The notes below the pieces were generated by a model. It saw nothing but the letters and a program-made list of their open reading frames with translations, did not search any database and was not told the DNA's origin. Below, piece by piece: positions 1-11,619 of a DNA stretch of 39,985 bases. Numbering within the stretch: position 1 is the stretch's first letter; every line of letters starts with the position of its first letter. The stretch covers positions 310,839 through 350,823 of the forward strand of contig NW_008705582.1 in assembly GCF_000186865.1 (NCBI RefSeq). Direction: 5' to 3'. The stretch is from Aureococcus anophagefferens (Eukaryota > Sar > Pelagophyceae > Pelagomonadales > Pelagomonadaceae). The position numbers and the translations under genes are program-made.

Positions 1-2
1 TG

Positions 3-704
3 CGTCGCGTCTTCGAGTTCCTAGCGGGTAACTTCAGGCGAGCTCACAGAGAGATGCTCCCGGCAAAGTTGACCGCCAAAAAAAAACAACTGGCGGAAAG
101 AAGAAAATGCGATCAAGAACTTAACGTTGCCGCAAATGATAATGTCGTTGATGACTCCCAGCAAACTGGCTGGTCCCTATCCCTTGAAATAGCAGCATTA
201 GAGACAGAAATTAACGACACAAAGCAACTTGAAGAGGGTCCTTTGGTAATTACGATAAAAGATCTAGACCATGCACTCCGCACACTTGGACGTCAGTGTA
301 CAAAGAAACAATTGGAGTACATGATATGGGAAGTAGATGAGAATCTTGATGGAGAGATCAATTGGGACGAGTTCAAAATGATGTATCACCGCAATGTAAC
401 AGACGAAACAGGCTTGGAGCCCTTCGAGCTGTTTAATATTGTCCAATTCATGACATATCTCCCTTCTCTCAAAATCGATAAAGACTTCAAAGCCCAGATA
501 ACTGAGGATGATACGATGTCCACGCTTTTTGCCCGCTATGGCCATGATCAAACATATGGCCGGGTACACGTCGAAAGGTTGATGACCAAACTTTTCGGCG
601 ATAAGCTCAAAGCCGAGAAGGGCGAAGGTGTCCTATCCCTCGACGAGTATCTCAGGGTCGTCGGTGTCCGCAACTATGCAAGAAAACGCAGTGCTGGCGT
701 CTAG
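3..704 (+). CDS. EF-hand calcium-binding protein, 5'-partial or starting at 54
   Basis: Counted from the ATG at 54 the protein has 216 residues. The same frame stays open without a stop back to base 3, so the gene may begin outside the window. The N-terminus is charged and probably helical (AKLTAKKKQLAERRK). A canonical EF-hand loop, DENLDGEINWDE, sits at residues 95-106 with D, N, D, E, N and E at the usual coordinating positions. A weaker loop-like stretch, DKDFKAQITEDD, follows, and the C-terminus has a further degenerate EF-like segment (KGEGVLSLDEY). This two-to-four-hand layout resembles calmodulin- and centrin-like proteins of protists, many of them axonemal, but I cannot assign a family member. 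Calcium binding at the first loop follows from the motif; the cellular role is unknown. The stop at 702-704 leads directly into repeat-rich DNA. Confidence 0.8.
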   Translation, partial: RRVFEFLAGNFRRAHREMLPAKLTAKKKQLAERRKCDQELNVAANDNVVDDSQQTGWSLSLEIAALETEINDTKQLEEGPLVITIKDLDHALRTLGRQCTKKQLEYMIWEVDENLDGEINWDEFKMMYHRNVTDETGLEPFELFNIVQFMTYLPSLKIDKDFKAQITEDDTMSTLFARYGHDQTYGRVHVERLMTKLFGDKLKAEKGEGVLSLDEYLRVVGVRNYARKRSAGV

Positions 705-2062
705 GGACACGCTGCAGCACCCACACTGCAGCACCAGGTTGCCCACGCGTGCCCAAATTAGTCCGACCACTACAAAGCACCGCATTTGGGCCCACCTACG
801 CGGCATTCGCAGTCGGCTAGCCCCCCCCCTTCGGCCTTCGGGCTCTCCACCCCCATATAAACTGCACTGTGTACCACATGTAGCGGGATGATTGGCCAAG
901 GTAGCTTGCCTAGCCCCGCTAGGAGTTTGGAATGCGGCTGGGGTGTTGTTCAGTAGTGCCCGTATTTTACTTACAGCGAGCTACGTCGGGTATGCAAGGA
1001 CGAAAACAACCATAGGGCTAGAGCGCCCCATAGAAGTATTTATTTATTCTTTCTGGCCGCCGGCCGTAGTATGTCATAGATGTCCTCCGTCGACCGCGCG
1101 CGCGCAGGTCGACCACCGGAGGAAATCGTGGCAAAATTGTTGAATTATGCCCCCGCCAAGCCGGCCCATCGGGATAGCGCGCTAATCGTATCGATTGAGG
1201 GATTTCAAGGGTGTGGGGTTGCCGGTTCGGGTCGGAAGTCGTATTTAAATGTTCAACAAAACGCTTACTTGAAGGGAACTATCACCCCAGAGTATTCGTC
1301 TTAGTGAGGCAGGTCCTCTGCCCGTTCGTCCAGTAGCCCCGGCCCCCGTATACTACGGCAGCTGAGGTGACGTGAGGTTAACAGAGACGCCGGTGTACCG
1401 CCACTGCGTAACCTCGATAGTTCACCCTCACACGGCAGGGCAGCCCCACTAGGCTGCCTCCCCGTGTCGGAGTTTACTATCTCGTTAGCGAGCCATTCGT
1501 TTTAAAGTTCGCATCTCGCTCAATCTTGGTTGTGCGCCCACAGCCATTCATATCCCAAAGTTCATCGAGCTCAGTGAAGTTTATTCCGTCAAGGGTTAGT
1601 TTTGCTTATGCACTATGGAGATGACACTGCACTTTCCCCTATCGTGGACTTCAACGTTCGTTGTTGCCCTAGTTTAGGGTGTTTCTCCCTCGGCGTGTTG
1701 ATCCCAGGTTCCTTGCAGGCTCACAGGCGGGTGTTAAGCGCCCCTGGCCTGGCTATCGTTTTACGTGGCTCAAAGTCGCGGGAGGCGCGACTTGGACGTT
1801 TCGCGTGCATGTTTGATGACCCATATCACACCTGACCACCATCCCTGTCGTGTTCAAGCTACCTTGAATGTTCAAAGACTCAAACACCCCAGAGGTGACA
1901 TGTCGATTGCGACTGTCCCAAGCGGAGTACGACGGCGTGAGCCTAGACTCCACACAGTCCTTTCCTTGTTCAGCCGCTGGTGATGCACCACATCTTGATC
2001 ATGGTCTGGCCATCACATCTTTGTTGTGGTCGGCCTATCAACCTGAGGGCCATGTGTGTATT
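705..2062. other. Gene-free interval with repeat DNA
   Basis: No ORF here has protein-like composition or a recognisable motif. The stretch has a TATA-like hexamer near 857, an alternating CG tract flanked by GTCGAC-type sequence near 1088-1115, and an inverted copy of dispersed repeat R1 at about 1311-1500. The remaining bases to 2062 are unassigned and hold the 3' flank of the minus-strand gene that ends at 2063. Confidence 0.5.
1311..1500 (-). repeat. Dispersed repeat R1, copy 1 (inverted)
   Basis: Read on the minus strand, this segment matches the sequence starting near 25655 closely. Shared blocks include GAGATAGTAAACTCCGA, GGGGCTGCCCTGCCG, CAGCTGCCGTAGTATACGGG and GGGCAGAGGACCTGCCTC. 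The match stops right after CCTCACTA, where the copy at 25655 continues for more than another 100 bases. It contains a GGCAGCC...GGCTGCC hairpin conserved between copies. No protein is encoded. Confidence 0.8.
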
Positions 2063-5000
2063 CTAGTCAGCTGTATGTCCACCATAATTTCGTTCCAAAG
2101 GGAATGTTGGGAAGCATTGAGCATAGCGGGTCTCACAGTCAGTTAGACAAACATCGATTATATCAATGCCAATACAAAGGCCCCAGGGGAGCCGCTGGGC
2201 AATCTGCTTGATATCATCGAGGGAGATTGTGGCCTGCTCAAGTACTCTTGAGAGCTGCACTGCCGCTGGAGGAATCTTTGCGCCACGTTTAGATCGCAGC
2301 TGCTTGAGCGACGCGCGCCGACCCGCTGCTGCAAGGTTCTCTTCAGATGTGTTGGTCGATGCAATCGCCTCAACTCGCCGCGAGAGATAATCAAACTCAA
2401 GCCAGTACGTTACAAAGGTATGCAATCGAGTGATCTGCTCAAGATGACCCGAGGCTCGGGCAATCCAGACGCGAAGTCCTGATGCCCTCAGGACAGCAAC
2501 TTCTTGATAAGCGATCTTGGCGGCAGCAAGGGCGCTCAGTACCGACGCTCCGTCTGCGTTTGGGCCAGAAGACAGAAACCCCTTCACCTTTTCAAAATTT
2601 GCATCAGCTTCCAGGCATGCGTAAAGTTTGCTGAGATCTTGGGCCTCTTTTTGGCACGCAGCCTCGATGTACTTATGGCGGGCGTTCTCCACGCATAATA
2701 GTGCCGTCGTCGTGTCGTGGCTCTTGCTAGCCGTCAATGCGGCATCTAATTCACGCTCAGCTTCAAATCGAAGGTTGAAGAGCACGATATCACGTGCGAT
2801 GAGGTCAAGTCCAGACTTCCCTTCAGCCTTGGCCCAAGTGAAACATGCTCTGGAACTCTCAAGTGCAAGTTGGGCAGCACGTGAATCTTTCAGCTTGTTG
2901 AGCGCATGAACGGCCTCAGTTTTCAGACGATCTCCTTCTTTCCGAGCTGCAAGTGCAACTCGATCCCATGGCGAAACATCAGAGGGAACATTTGAGAATG
3001 GAAGCCCATCGTCCCAAACAACAGGGCCTTCTTTCAGCTGAGTGCGTTGTGTAGCAGGGCGCTGGTAAGCCTCGTAACGATTCACAGCACGCACGAGCAC
3101 ATCAAGCGCAACATCGAAATCGTGCCTCTCAAGAGCGGGCTCGTAGTCACGATACAGGAGATCCTACAACAGTTGCGTCGCCAAATTGCTGCTTACGGAC
3201 ACTGGATCTCACCGACTCGACACGTGCCAGCACAGCGGAGGTCTCCTCAACATTTTCTGGTTCCAGGGCCTCAGTGTAGAGCCCGAGAGCACCATTAGGC
3301 GACTCTACAAGAAGTCGAGTAGCCAGCTCCAGAGCTCCAGTGCTGTATGCATTTCGTGCTGACAGTAGAGCAGCATCGCCACGAACACCGGCGGCTCGGT
3401 TTGAAGCACGCTCCGCAAGCTCTTCTGCGTCGGGACCTGCTAGACGCAAAAGTTCGTAAGCCGCGGCGAGGAGTGAAAGCGCCACCTCGCAATCCCCCTG
3501 AGCGCGGGCCTGTTCAGCTGTTGAGTATCGTGCCTGGCCCATAGCTAGCGCCTTGGAACGTGTTGCCACCTCCCGTAGTTGGGCAACATAAGTAAGAGGA
3601 GATGATGGTTGGCCAACCTCAAGAATGACAGGCACCTGGGGCGCCTGTTCCGCCGCCGATACCACGGTTGCGAACGCAGATTGCGCCTCAATCGTGTCTG
3701 GATCTGGCAGTTTATCCAGGGCGTGAAGAGCCCCCTCTTGTTGTGCAACCCAGGCAAAAGAACTATCTGCCTTGTCCAGGAGAAGGAAAGCCTGGTCGAA
3801 ATCAAAACTGTCACAAGCAGCTTCGGCTGCATCACGTGCCAGTTCCGCAGCGGCGACGGCAGCGAGGACAACATGTGCTACAGCAGGTGCCGTGGATACT
3901 AGATCTGCGGGCGGTGCTCGGAGCGACTTTGGGGATGTCGACTGCAAGGCCTGTAGCTCCATCTGTGCAGTTTCGAGATGCGACACGCTTTGTTCATAGT
4001 CGCGAGATCGCTCAGCGTCGGCGTGTGATGCTAGCGCATCTACTAGCGCCTCGTAGCGCAAGAGCTTGCGCAAGCGTGGGGCTGCGACATCATCGTAATT
4101 GTCATCCTGGCGAACCGCTGCTACCTCAGCAAGATGATGGGCCTTGGAAATCGATCTGATATTATTGTCTAGTGCGCTTGGGACTGCACATCGCTGGGTC
4201 TCGTAAGCGTCACGGGCAGCTGCGAGGCGTAGCCTGACGTCGTCGTAGCAGTTGGTCTCTCGAGCTGAAGTCAACAATCTTGGCATGTCATTGTCTAGTG
4301 CCGCGTCTACCGTGAGTGCACCCGAAAGTGCTGCTACACGAGCAGCTCCGCGGCCACCTTCGTACTGGGTCTCCGTCCTGAGCCGTGCGACATAATTCTG
4401 CAATAGGAGAGCATCACGTGCAGCCCCGGGCACACACAAGAGATCTGTTGCAAGCGACAGGAGCTCCTGATGCGCATGCTGTGCGCTGTGAAACCCTGTT
4501 GCAGCTTCTTCAAGTGCAGAGATAGCAACGATGCGGTCATCAACGAGCAAAGCAGCATCCGCGTTTTTAAGTGCTGCCGCACCTGCGCGCTCCTCTCGTG
4601 CGTAGCGCACAGAGATGAGGACGTCATCAACAGAATGTGAGAATGTTGTGTGAGTGTCCAGCGGTGGTGATCGAAGTTGCTCATGTTTGCCTGGGCGCAC
4701 CAGGCTATACTCGGGGACGCGCGCCTTGACGTCGAGTTGTGCCCGCGACGCTTCATCAGACCAATCGAAACAATCCTGAGCCTCTTTGGCGAGTTCGAGG
4801 GCCTTGCTTAGATTACCTTGCACAACTGCTTCCAGGGCTTCTCGCTTCATCGCACGGCCATCCGCGTCTGCACGGCGGCAAACGTATTCAACTGGCGCAC
4901 GACACCGACCGCGTCCTAAAGCTGCAGCTGCAGCGGCCGCCGCCGACGATGTTCCAGCTGACGCTGCACGTTTTTCTGTAGTTGAGAGTGGATCCGCGAG

Positions 5001-7874
5001 GACCGCATTTGTAGGATTTGCAACTCTAAATGTTTGACCATTTCGCTTACTTCCAGTCGTGCTCTTTGTGTCAACCGTATCGAGCTGTTCCGCAGCTGCC
5101 GCAAGAGCCCCAACTGCATCGTTATACTCACGACACTTCAGGGAGACGTCCGCCTCAGCGATGCGTTGATCAGCTACGATGGGGGCACGAATGCTCTCAA
5201 CGCGCACTGCGCCTTCACCATCGTCAGCTTGATGAAGATATCGAACCGCAGCATCCGCCTGCTCAAGCGCGGCATCAAGGGAACCTTGTCGCACAAGGAC
5301 CTCGATGTTGAGCTCAGCAGCTGCAGCAAGACCACGAAGGCGTTCACGCCGTGTCTCCGCAGCACGAACCTCGAAACCGTGTGCAGCAAGAGAAGCCTCA
5401 GCAGCTTCGAGCTTCTCCAGGCGGCTATGATCATCGCCCGCATCAGCGAATGCTTGAGCGTCACATAGAAGCGCATCGGCCACCTTTTCACCCGCTATTT
5501 TCTCTAAGCAAGTTTCAAGTTCACCTACTGCGATTAGATCAATGGAAGCGCGCTTCCGTCGCTGGCGTGCGGTTTCAACAGAGTACGTAGTTGAATCAGA
5601 ACCAGAACGTACATCACAGCGATGCAAAGCAGTGCGAGGCACAGTAAATGACCTCAGAAAACGACGCAATAGCCGCTGCGCACTCTGCTCAATTCCCTCA
5701 CCAGAGAGATTTGCTAGCACGTCAGATACGTCAGGTGTCGCACCGCCGCTGGCCAGTAGCTCCCGGAAGCGGGTCGATGGGTCGTAACTCCCTTTAATTG
5801 TATCTGCAGCCGCACACGCAGCTTGCGCACCCGTGTCAGCTTCCACCGCAGCGAGTGAGGCTGCTTTATCACCCAAGGCAACAAGGGAAAGATCCAGGCC
5901 TAGTAAAGAAACGGCCGTGTTACCTTTGTGTAACTCAGGATGCCAAGGTGTGTGAGCAGCTGCAGCCGCTGCCGCAGCTGCCACGTTTGCGCGTGATACT
6001 ACAAGACAGCGGCAATCTTCCTTGGCCTCAGCACCTGCTGCCGCTAAAGCGCATGTTTCGTCATCTGCTGCAACTATCCATTCTAGGGTTGCGCGCGTGG
6101 CTGCAGTTTCAGCGCGTGCAAGCTGGAGTGGTCCTGATTGCATTGCTAGGAAGGCTGCGCGATCTACTGCACTCTGTCCCCTATCGTGAGTTAGAGTCTG
6201 CATAATTGCACTGGCTGCATTGAGGCGACGCTTTGCGTCTTCTAGTGCAAGCGCCGCAATCATGCCCGTTGCTGTTCTAGTCGCCGCAACAAGGACAGCA
6301 GTAACGGTATCTAGTGATGCATTCATGCATGGCAATCCAGTCACAGCTGCACGCAGGGCGCACCGTGTTCGCCGGAGAGCCCTTGCTGCTGGTCCGTACT
6401 CGCCTAAACCAAACTTCTCAGTCACCTCAGTCCACATGTTGTCTGCCGTGCGAACTGCTTCAAGCCCACTGATGCAGCGGAGTGCCACCTCAGCTCCGCG
6501 AACATCCCCAGCTTGATCGTAGAATGCTCGCGCTGCATCCAACGCCAGACGCAATCGACTCACATCTTTCGTCACAAACGGCACACAAGCCCGCGCAACA
6601 CGCTCTAGCTCAGCATCACCATTGCTTGCCGCCTTTGCAACTGGAATTCGGTAGCCTGCCTGCGCCGCTTTGGCAAAGCCGTCGGTCGCCAACCCAAATG
6701 CATCTGTGCCTGACAGCTGTCTTTTTGCAACTGCGGCTACCGCATCTGCGGCTGTCCCAGCTGCTAGATCATACTGCCGTAGCCGTACCTGTCGTGCCAT
6801 CGAGCGCTCCACGATGGTAGCATCTTCTAACGCTACAGTCTGCGCAACTTCAAACGTGGACTTGGCATGACCTACCGAGCAGCACAGACTGCAGTGCTGT
6901 AAAACAACAAACTGATTTCAAACATACTATGCGGAAGCCGGTCATCACGCACTAATGCTGTCGTGGCTGCCACTTCGCTGGTTCTAGCTGATGCTGATGC
7001 GTACGCCGCTGCGAGTTCAGCACGGGCACGCTTGCGTGCTCCTAAAGCAGTTCCCACCTGAATATCTGGCATGCAGGTGCTGGAGTAGAATAAACAAATG
7101 CTCTGGGAAGTGCTGCATCAGAGATGTTTGAATTACAATCGACATCGAACAGGTCCATACCCCCATCCGCACCTGAGCCCTGCGCTCGCGTCGTGTGCAG
7201 GAGCACATCTGCAGCATGATAGTCATGTCTTGCTGCCTCTGCCAACGCCTGGGTGGGAAATTATATAAATACATAATACTGTACTCTCACTGGCAAGGAC
7301 GTTACAGGACACATAGTCCCGGCATGAGCGCGCCACAGAAACTTGAGCTGCATCTCGATCACCTCGAATTTGCATTGCTAGAGCCTATAGGATGCATCGT
7401 GTGTGTGGCGTACGCCATTAATGATAGAACTACCATTAAACTAGGAGCACTCACCTCGGCACCACGTGCTGCAACATGATCCCCACCATCACAGAGTGCC
7501 ATTGCCCCGCTGAGAAGCGATGTAATTGCGCCATCAAAGTCTACTGCGGCTCGCTGGCGGACCTGGGGGGGGGACTTCATGCTCCATTCAAATCGGGACT
7601 TGGTCGACCCTGGCACGAATACACCCTTCGATATTATGCTTGCGCCACGAGCAAGGCAATCGCGCTTTCGTCGAGAGTCTGCGCAACCCTCTCGCATCAA
7701 TGTTCGGATTGCACGGGTTTCAGTTCTAGCAAGCTGTCGATTTACGGATCCTTCGCCAAAGGCTAATTTACACCCATCGTGGGTCCAAGTCTGCGCCACT
7801 GATGTTCTAGTCGGTTCGCAAACATCTTTGCTATTGTCACGCGGCTGCCATTCCTGCGAGGAATAGGGTGACAT
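2063..7874 (-). CDS. Giant alanine-rich alpha-helical repeat protein
   Basis: Multi-exon gene encoding about 1,800 residues. Exons I support: 7455-7874 (start ATG at 7874), 7291-7384, about 7173-7238, one ending in the codons for ..DDRLPH near 6931, one from near 6868 to 3213, and 2063-3163 with the stop. The intron 3164-3212 is 49 nt (TCG/GTGAGA to TTGTAG/GAT). The exon border between about 7173 and 7041 is uncertain. Almost the whole protein is predicted helix, rich in Ala, Glu, Arg and Leu, with recurring units such as RDYEQSVSHLETAQMELQAL, FDFDQAFLLLDKADSSF and GDCEVALSLLAAAYELLRLA. These read like degenerate TPR-type helical hairpins (Ala at positions packing helix A on helix B). I see no signal peptide, membrane segment or catalytic motif. 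It is probably a solenoid scaffold; the partner and location are unknown. A giant coiled-coil protein is the alternative. Confidence 0.75.
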
Positions 7875-8132
7875 GACGAAAGTTAACGCATTGGTAAAGA
7901 TCGGACCTCAGGAAGATAAAGACTAAATTAAGACTTAATAAAGACGACAAGCCGGCCACATGAGCCGGCATACGGCCGGCCGGCTCGCTTTCGCTCGCCT
8001 GCCCCCGTCGGTCGTAGCCACTCGTCTGATTGAGGTTGATCGCTTCGCTCGCTTTCAACCGCTGATAAATAATTGTTTCGAGGTGAACCTTAACCCACAC
8101 TGCAAAATAGAACATACTAATAGCTAAGCTAA

Positions 8133-8627
8133 ATGGCTGGCAGCGCTCGAGACGGCGCCTCTGCACCTAAGTCTGAGCGAAATGTGGCTCCCATCGCTCG
8201 AAGGGTTGCCCCTGCAACCAAGGCTGAAGGACTCCGAGCGCTCGGCCATCATCTACGACGTCGACAGCGTCTCGCGCAACCGCAGCTCGTTGCTTCGATT
8301 GTGGTCCCTGCACTGGCATCCGAGCCTGCCCATGAAGATGTGGCATCGCCGCGTCGGCTACTGCAGCCTGCAGTAACGCCGGTAGCGCTGCTACGGGCTG
8401 CCCCAGAGCCCCCGCGCCGTCGTGGGGCAGCCCCCGGGTCTGCGTCCCCGCGCGCGCCGGCGGCAGCGCGACGCCACCAAGATCGAGGACGACAACACCG
8501 ACACGAGGCCCAGACTCGACGGCGAGGCGTCCAGGACGAGGACCTCTGCGGCGCGCGCGCGCGCACGCGTCCATGGCCGCCGCTCGGATGCGCGGCCTTC
8601 GCTAGGCCACCGACGGCACGGCAATGA
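8133..8627 (+). CDS. Doubtful GC-rich ORF, 164 residues
   Basis: The ORF begins with an ATG in an A-rich context (GCTAAGCTAAATGG) but its product is dominated by Ala, Arg and Pro, as expected of random GC-rich DNA. All six frames are largely open in this stretch. The overlapping +2 frame at 8182-8376 reads more like a protein (SLLRLWSLHWHPSLPMKMWH) but also lacks any known motif. I list the ORF because the region is long and otherwise empty. It may be non-coding. Confidence 0.15.
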   Translation: MAGSARDGASAPKSERNVAPIARRVAPATKAEGLRALGHHLRRRQRLAQPQLVASIVVPALASEPAHEDVASPRRLLQPAVTPVALLRAAPEPPRRRGAAPGSASPRAPAAARRHQDRGRQHRHEAQTRRRGVQDEDLCGARARTRPWPPLGCAAFARPPTARQ

Positions 8628-9233
8628 GAAGGGCTGGGCCGCAGCCGCGCCGAACACATGATCAGCTCGCTCGCTCGCGACGCGGCACGCTCTTCAACAC
8701 ATGCTTTCCATGCGAATCGCGCGTGGCGCGGGAGAAAATTATGGAGCTCGTCCTCTCGGGGAGCGTCGAAATGGCTCTCACGGCCAGCGACGGCCGGACG
8801 TAGCGGCGTAAATTTGACACGAGTTCCCTCTCCCGGCGCCTAAAGATCGCAGAAGGGCGGCGTCGTCCACGCGCGCGATGCGCGCATCGCGCGGTGGAAT
8901 TTCTGCAGAAAAATGCCGTTTGCAGCCACGAAACGACCCGCTGTGCCCGGCTCGCGGCCTTCGGCGGCCGCCGTTTTTTTTGCCCTACGGGTCGGCATGA
9001 CCGATCAACCCCCAGACCGCAAAGCCCGAGTTCACTCCGCCCACACTATGGTTGGAAGCCCGGGCAGCGCCAAGGCGCCCTGATCGAGTCCACTCGACCC
9101 CGCTACTCGACCCGCACTCAACCCCAACTCAACCCCGCTTCGCACCCGCCCGCCGCCAGCCCACGGACCAGCCACGGACCCTACGGGCTCCCCCGACAGA
9201 GATAGCGCGAAGCGTGTGGCACTCAGGCACGCT

Positions 9234-9310
9234 GGGGGGGGGGGGGAGGCGAATAGTCGCGAACTTAGCGCTAAGTCCCGTTGGGTTCTCGTGTCCAAGT
9301 GTAATCTACA
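9234..9310 (+). repeat. Poly-G tract plus short shared segment, copy 1
   Basis: A run of 13 G (9234-9246) is followed about 30 bases later by AAGTCCCGTTGGGTTCTC and TGTCCAAGT. The same order, a poly-G run and then AGGTCCCGTTGGGTTTCTC and TGTCCAGGT, recurs at 15081-15160. This suggests a common small element, or the end of a larger one, rather than coincidence. Confidence 0.5.
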
Positions 9311-9481
9311 GTGAGGTGGGTTTCCGGAATCAAGCTCACAAACTAAAGGTGCTCCTGCCTGTTCGTGGCTCGTGATAGACCACTCGTGATTGGAATCTCC
9401 ACCCGCAGGAAAATCGGACAGATCCCACCAGCTTGCAAATAATTAGGGGCGTTGGTGGTTGAGACTGTACAAGACGCCAAG

Positions 9482-10768
9482 TCAGGCGCGGACTTGGTAT
9501 CGTCCGGCCTTTGTGATGGTGCGAACACCCTTATACGGGCGATAGCGCTCGTTAGTGAGTTGAAGAGCCGCTATCTGAATGCCAGATACGGAGGCAATTG
9601 GGACTTTCCATGTCACCTGAATTGGGGGCAGCTCCTCGAGAGCACCCTGAATCACCATTGACCCAGTGAGCTGGGGTGCCCTATTTCCGGTCATGGTTAG
9701 CTTGCCCACAGTCCATTTCGCTACTTTAGTGGCTTCATCGTAGAGGACTGTTCCTATGGTCGCAGATAAGGTGGCGGTCTTGACACATTTTGGAAACAGG
9801 ATAGACAAGGTCACATCCTCAATGAGCAAAGACCCTTTGCGATTAGGGATGACAAGCGAGGACGTCTGCTTCTGACCTATCTGTATCTGGATACGACCAT
9901 GACCTGCGTTGTGTTCGTCAGACATATTTACTGAAGGCGTGACATAAATTGGTGCAGAGACATTAGTCTTCGTGTTTACACGATATCGCATTAATTCAAA
10001 TGCGCCATCTGGAGGCACAAAGCTGACGACACGGTCGCGTTCAAATCTATTGTATCGCACGCAGGGGTGAAATGAGCAGTCGTCGATGACCTCTGGATCT
10101 ACAAAACTCAAGCATAGGTCTGGAATGCCCGAAAGTCGAGAATTTGCCATTATGGCCCCTGTCACCTCTGATGACACTACCTGTCCATTCCGATCAACAA
10201 TTGCGTCCACCTCTTCCACTATGTCGAGGTAGATGTCGTTCTGTGCGTACTTGACGCCCGACTTGCGCCAGGGCATGGATGAGATGGTCCCATCAGGCAA
10301 TACATCGCTCACATTTGATCTCCCCGTTGCGACAGCCTGCAGCCGACCCATGACAGACTGCGGCTTAATCATTGCTTTTAATGCATTTGGTTCGGTCATC
10401 AAGGGATTTCCGTTGTCCAACATTTCCTCGAGGAGCTGATAGACCACAGAGAAGTTGTCTTTGATTGAGCCCTCATCTGCGGCCCCGAAGTATTCAACAA
10501 AAATATCAATAATCCGGTGCAAAAATTCAATTACTAGAAGCGGGGCCACGTCTTTGGCCAATGTTGCAATCACATATACATCTTCTCGGAAAATCGACAC
10601 TAAATAATGCTTCGGCCGGTACAAGATTGGAGGCACCTCAGTTCGCTGGTCACACTTATTCACCTCATCCCAAAAGAAATCACATACACTTCGAGGTGTC
10701 ACGCCGCGCCAATGGCGTTCGATCAAAACATCTCCGGTCGAGCCCGTAATGAAGAGCGATTTTATCAT
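9482..10768 (-). CDS. AP3M: AP-3 adaptor complex mu subunit
   Basis: Intronless ORF of 428 residues starting at the ATG at 10768 (MIKSLFITGSTGDVLIERHW). The reading frame runs 60 codons further upstream, but those residues derive from repeat R3 and intergenic DNA, whereas the chosen start gives the usual longin-domain beginning. Residues 1 to about 140 form the N-terminal longin domain, which binds the beta-3 subunit (LLVIEFLHRIIDIFVEYFG, QLLEEMLDNGNPLMTE). The mu-homology domain follows from about residue 175 to the end, with the family signatures PWRKSGVKYAQNDIYLDIVE and VDPEVIDDCSFHPCVRYNRF. AP-3 sorts cargo from endosomes or the trans-Golgi to lysosome-related organelles; the mu subunit binds YxxPhi tyrosine signals. 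Length and spacing are normal for AP-3 mu, and identity with animal AP3M is high throughout, so this is not AP-1 or AP-2. Confidence 0.96.
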   Translation of the reverse strand: MIKSLFITGSTGDVLIERHWRGVTPRSVCDFFWDEVNKCDQRTEVPPILYRPKHYLVSIFREDVYVIATLAKDVAPLLVIEFLHRIIDIFVEYFGAADEGSIKDNFSVVYQLLEEMLDNGNPLMTEPNALKAMIKPQSVMGRLQAVATGRSNVSDVLPDGTISSMPWRKSGVKYAQNDIYLDIVEEVDAIVDRNGQVVSSEVTGAIMANSRLSGIPDLCLSFVDPEVIDDCSFHPCVRYNRFERDRVVSFVPPDGAFELMRYRVNTKTNVSAPIYVTPSVNMSDEHNAGHGRIQIQIGQKQTSSLVIPNRKGSLLIEDVTLSILFPKCVKTATLSATIGTVLYDEATKVAKWTVGKLTMTGNRAPQLTGSMVIQGALEELPPIQVTWKVPIASVSGIQIAALQLTNERYRPYKGVRTITKAGRYQVRA

Positions 10769-10849
10769 CTTGAGATCGGGGGTGTGCCGCCAACGAAAGT
10801 AACACCCGTTCACCACCTTCGCCGGTAGCCCATCGCCTAGGCTGGACGA

Positions 10850-11050
10850 CCGGGGATGGTCGTGGGGAGACGCGCGCGGGACTTTGAAGCGCGAAAAGCG
10901 ACTCGAATGTCGTCGCGTGAGGACCAATTTGAGGCTGGGAAAACCCATAGGGATCGAAAAACCACGTCCCTAAATCCCGTCGATCGCTGTGCGCGTACGC
11001 CTCGCGCTGCAGAAACCCGACAGGGACCTCGGGCTACCGCCCGGTAGTCT
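10850..11050 (-). repeat. Dispersed repeat R3, first half
   Basis: Read on the minus strand this matches 20105-20265: both have CAGCGATCG, CGATCCCTA, then CGCGACGACAT, CGAGTC, a T-rich spot, CCGCGCGC and GACCAT in the same order. It lies just upstream of the AP-3 mu start. No coding potential is evident. Confidence 0.7.
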
Positions 11051-11619
11051 TGGATTGGCTGCAGGCGCCCGTACGGGCGCGCACTGTCGCCGTGAGCTGA
11101 GCCCGCCGGGGTAATTTCCCATCGAATACAGCCCCTTGAAGCGGCACAGTGCAGCAAAAGCCGTCGTTGTATGGGCTTTTCTTCGTAGCGCTCGCGACGT
11201 TTGGGCGTTATGCGCCGGGATCGGCATGTGGCGGGATTTCCGCCTTCAATATCTACCTTTATGTCCGAGGAACCCGCCGCCTTGGATGCGACGGGATCGA
11301 TGACGAACGTTCTCTGCTGCTGCGATGGCTCGAAAACTATGCTAGAGGGGTCGCGAGCGGGCAGCGCGCCCCTTCCCACCCACTCTACCTCCCCGTTCCA
11401 GTCGCCACGCGATCGTATGAGCGTCGCGTCTTCGCATGTGCCCCACTGGCACCCTCGTCCTTGCGGCCCTCGCAGCTGCTGGGATCGGCGGGCCCTCAAA
11501 GACGGCCATCCCATCGCAGCGCGCCGCCAAAACGCTGCACAATGTCGATCATGAAGTGTCGGCTGTATTCGATCGACTTTTACCCCGGCGTTGACTTCTG
11601 TAGGGGGAATCGCCGCGCG

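Larger units (their letters stand above)
7875..9481. other. Intergenic interval, increasingly GC-rich
   Basis: The first 250 bases are AT-rich and probably hold the promoter of the minus-strand gene starting at 7874, with a GGCCGGC-type inverted repeat near 7952-7983. From about 8130 the composition becomes strongly GC-rich with one doubtful ORF (8133-8627). A 13-G run lies at 9234-9246 and is followed by a short segment shared with 15125-15160. Nothing else is identifiable. Confidence 0.45.

Noticed and set aside
10769..10948. 60-codon N-terminal extension of AP-3 mu
   Set aside because: AP-3 mu proteins start at the longin beta strand MIKSLF; the extension is encoded by repeat R3 and intergenic sequence.
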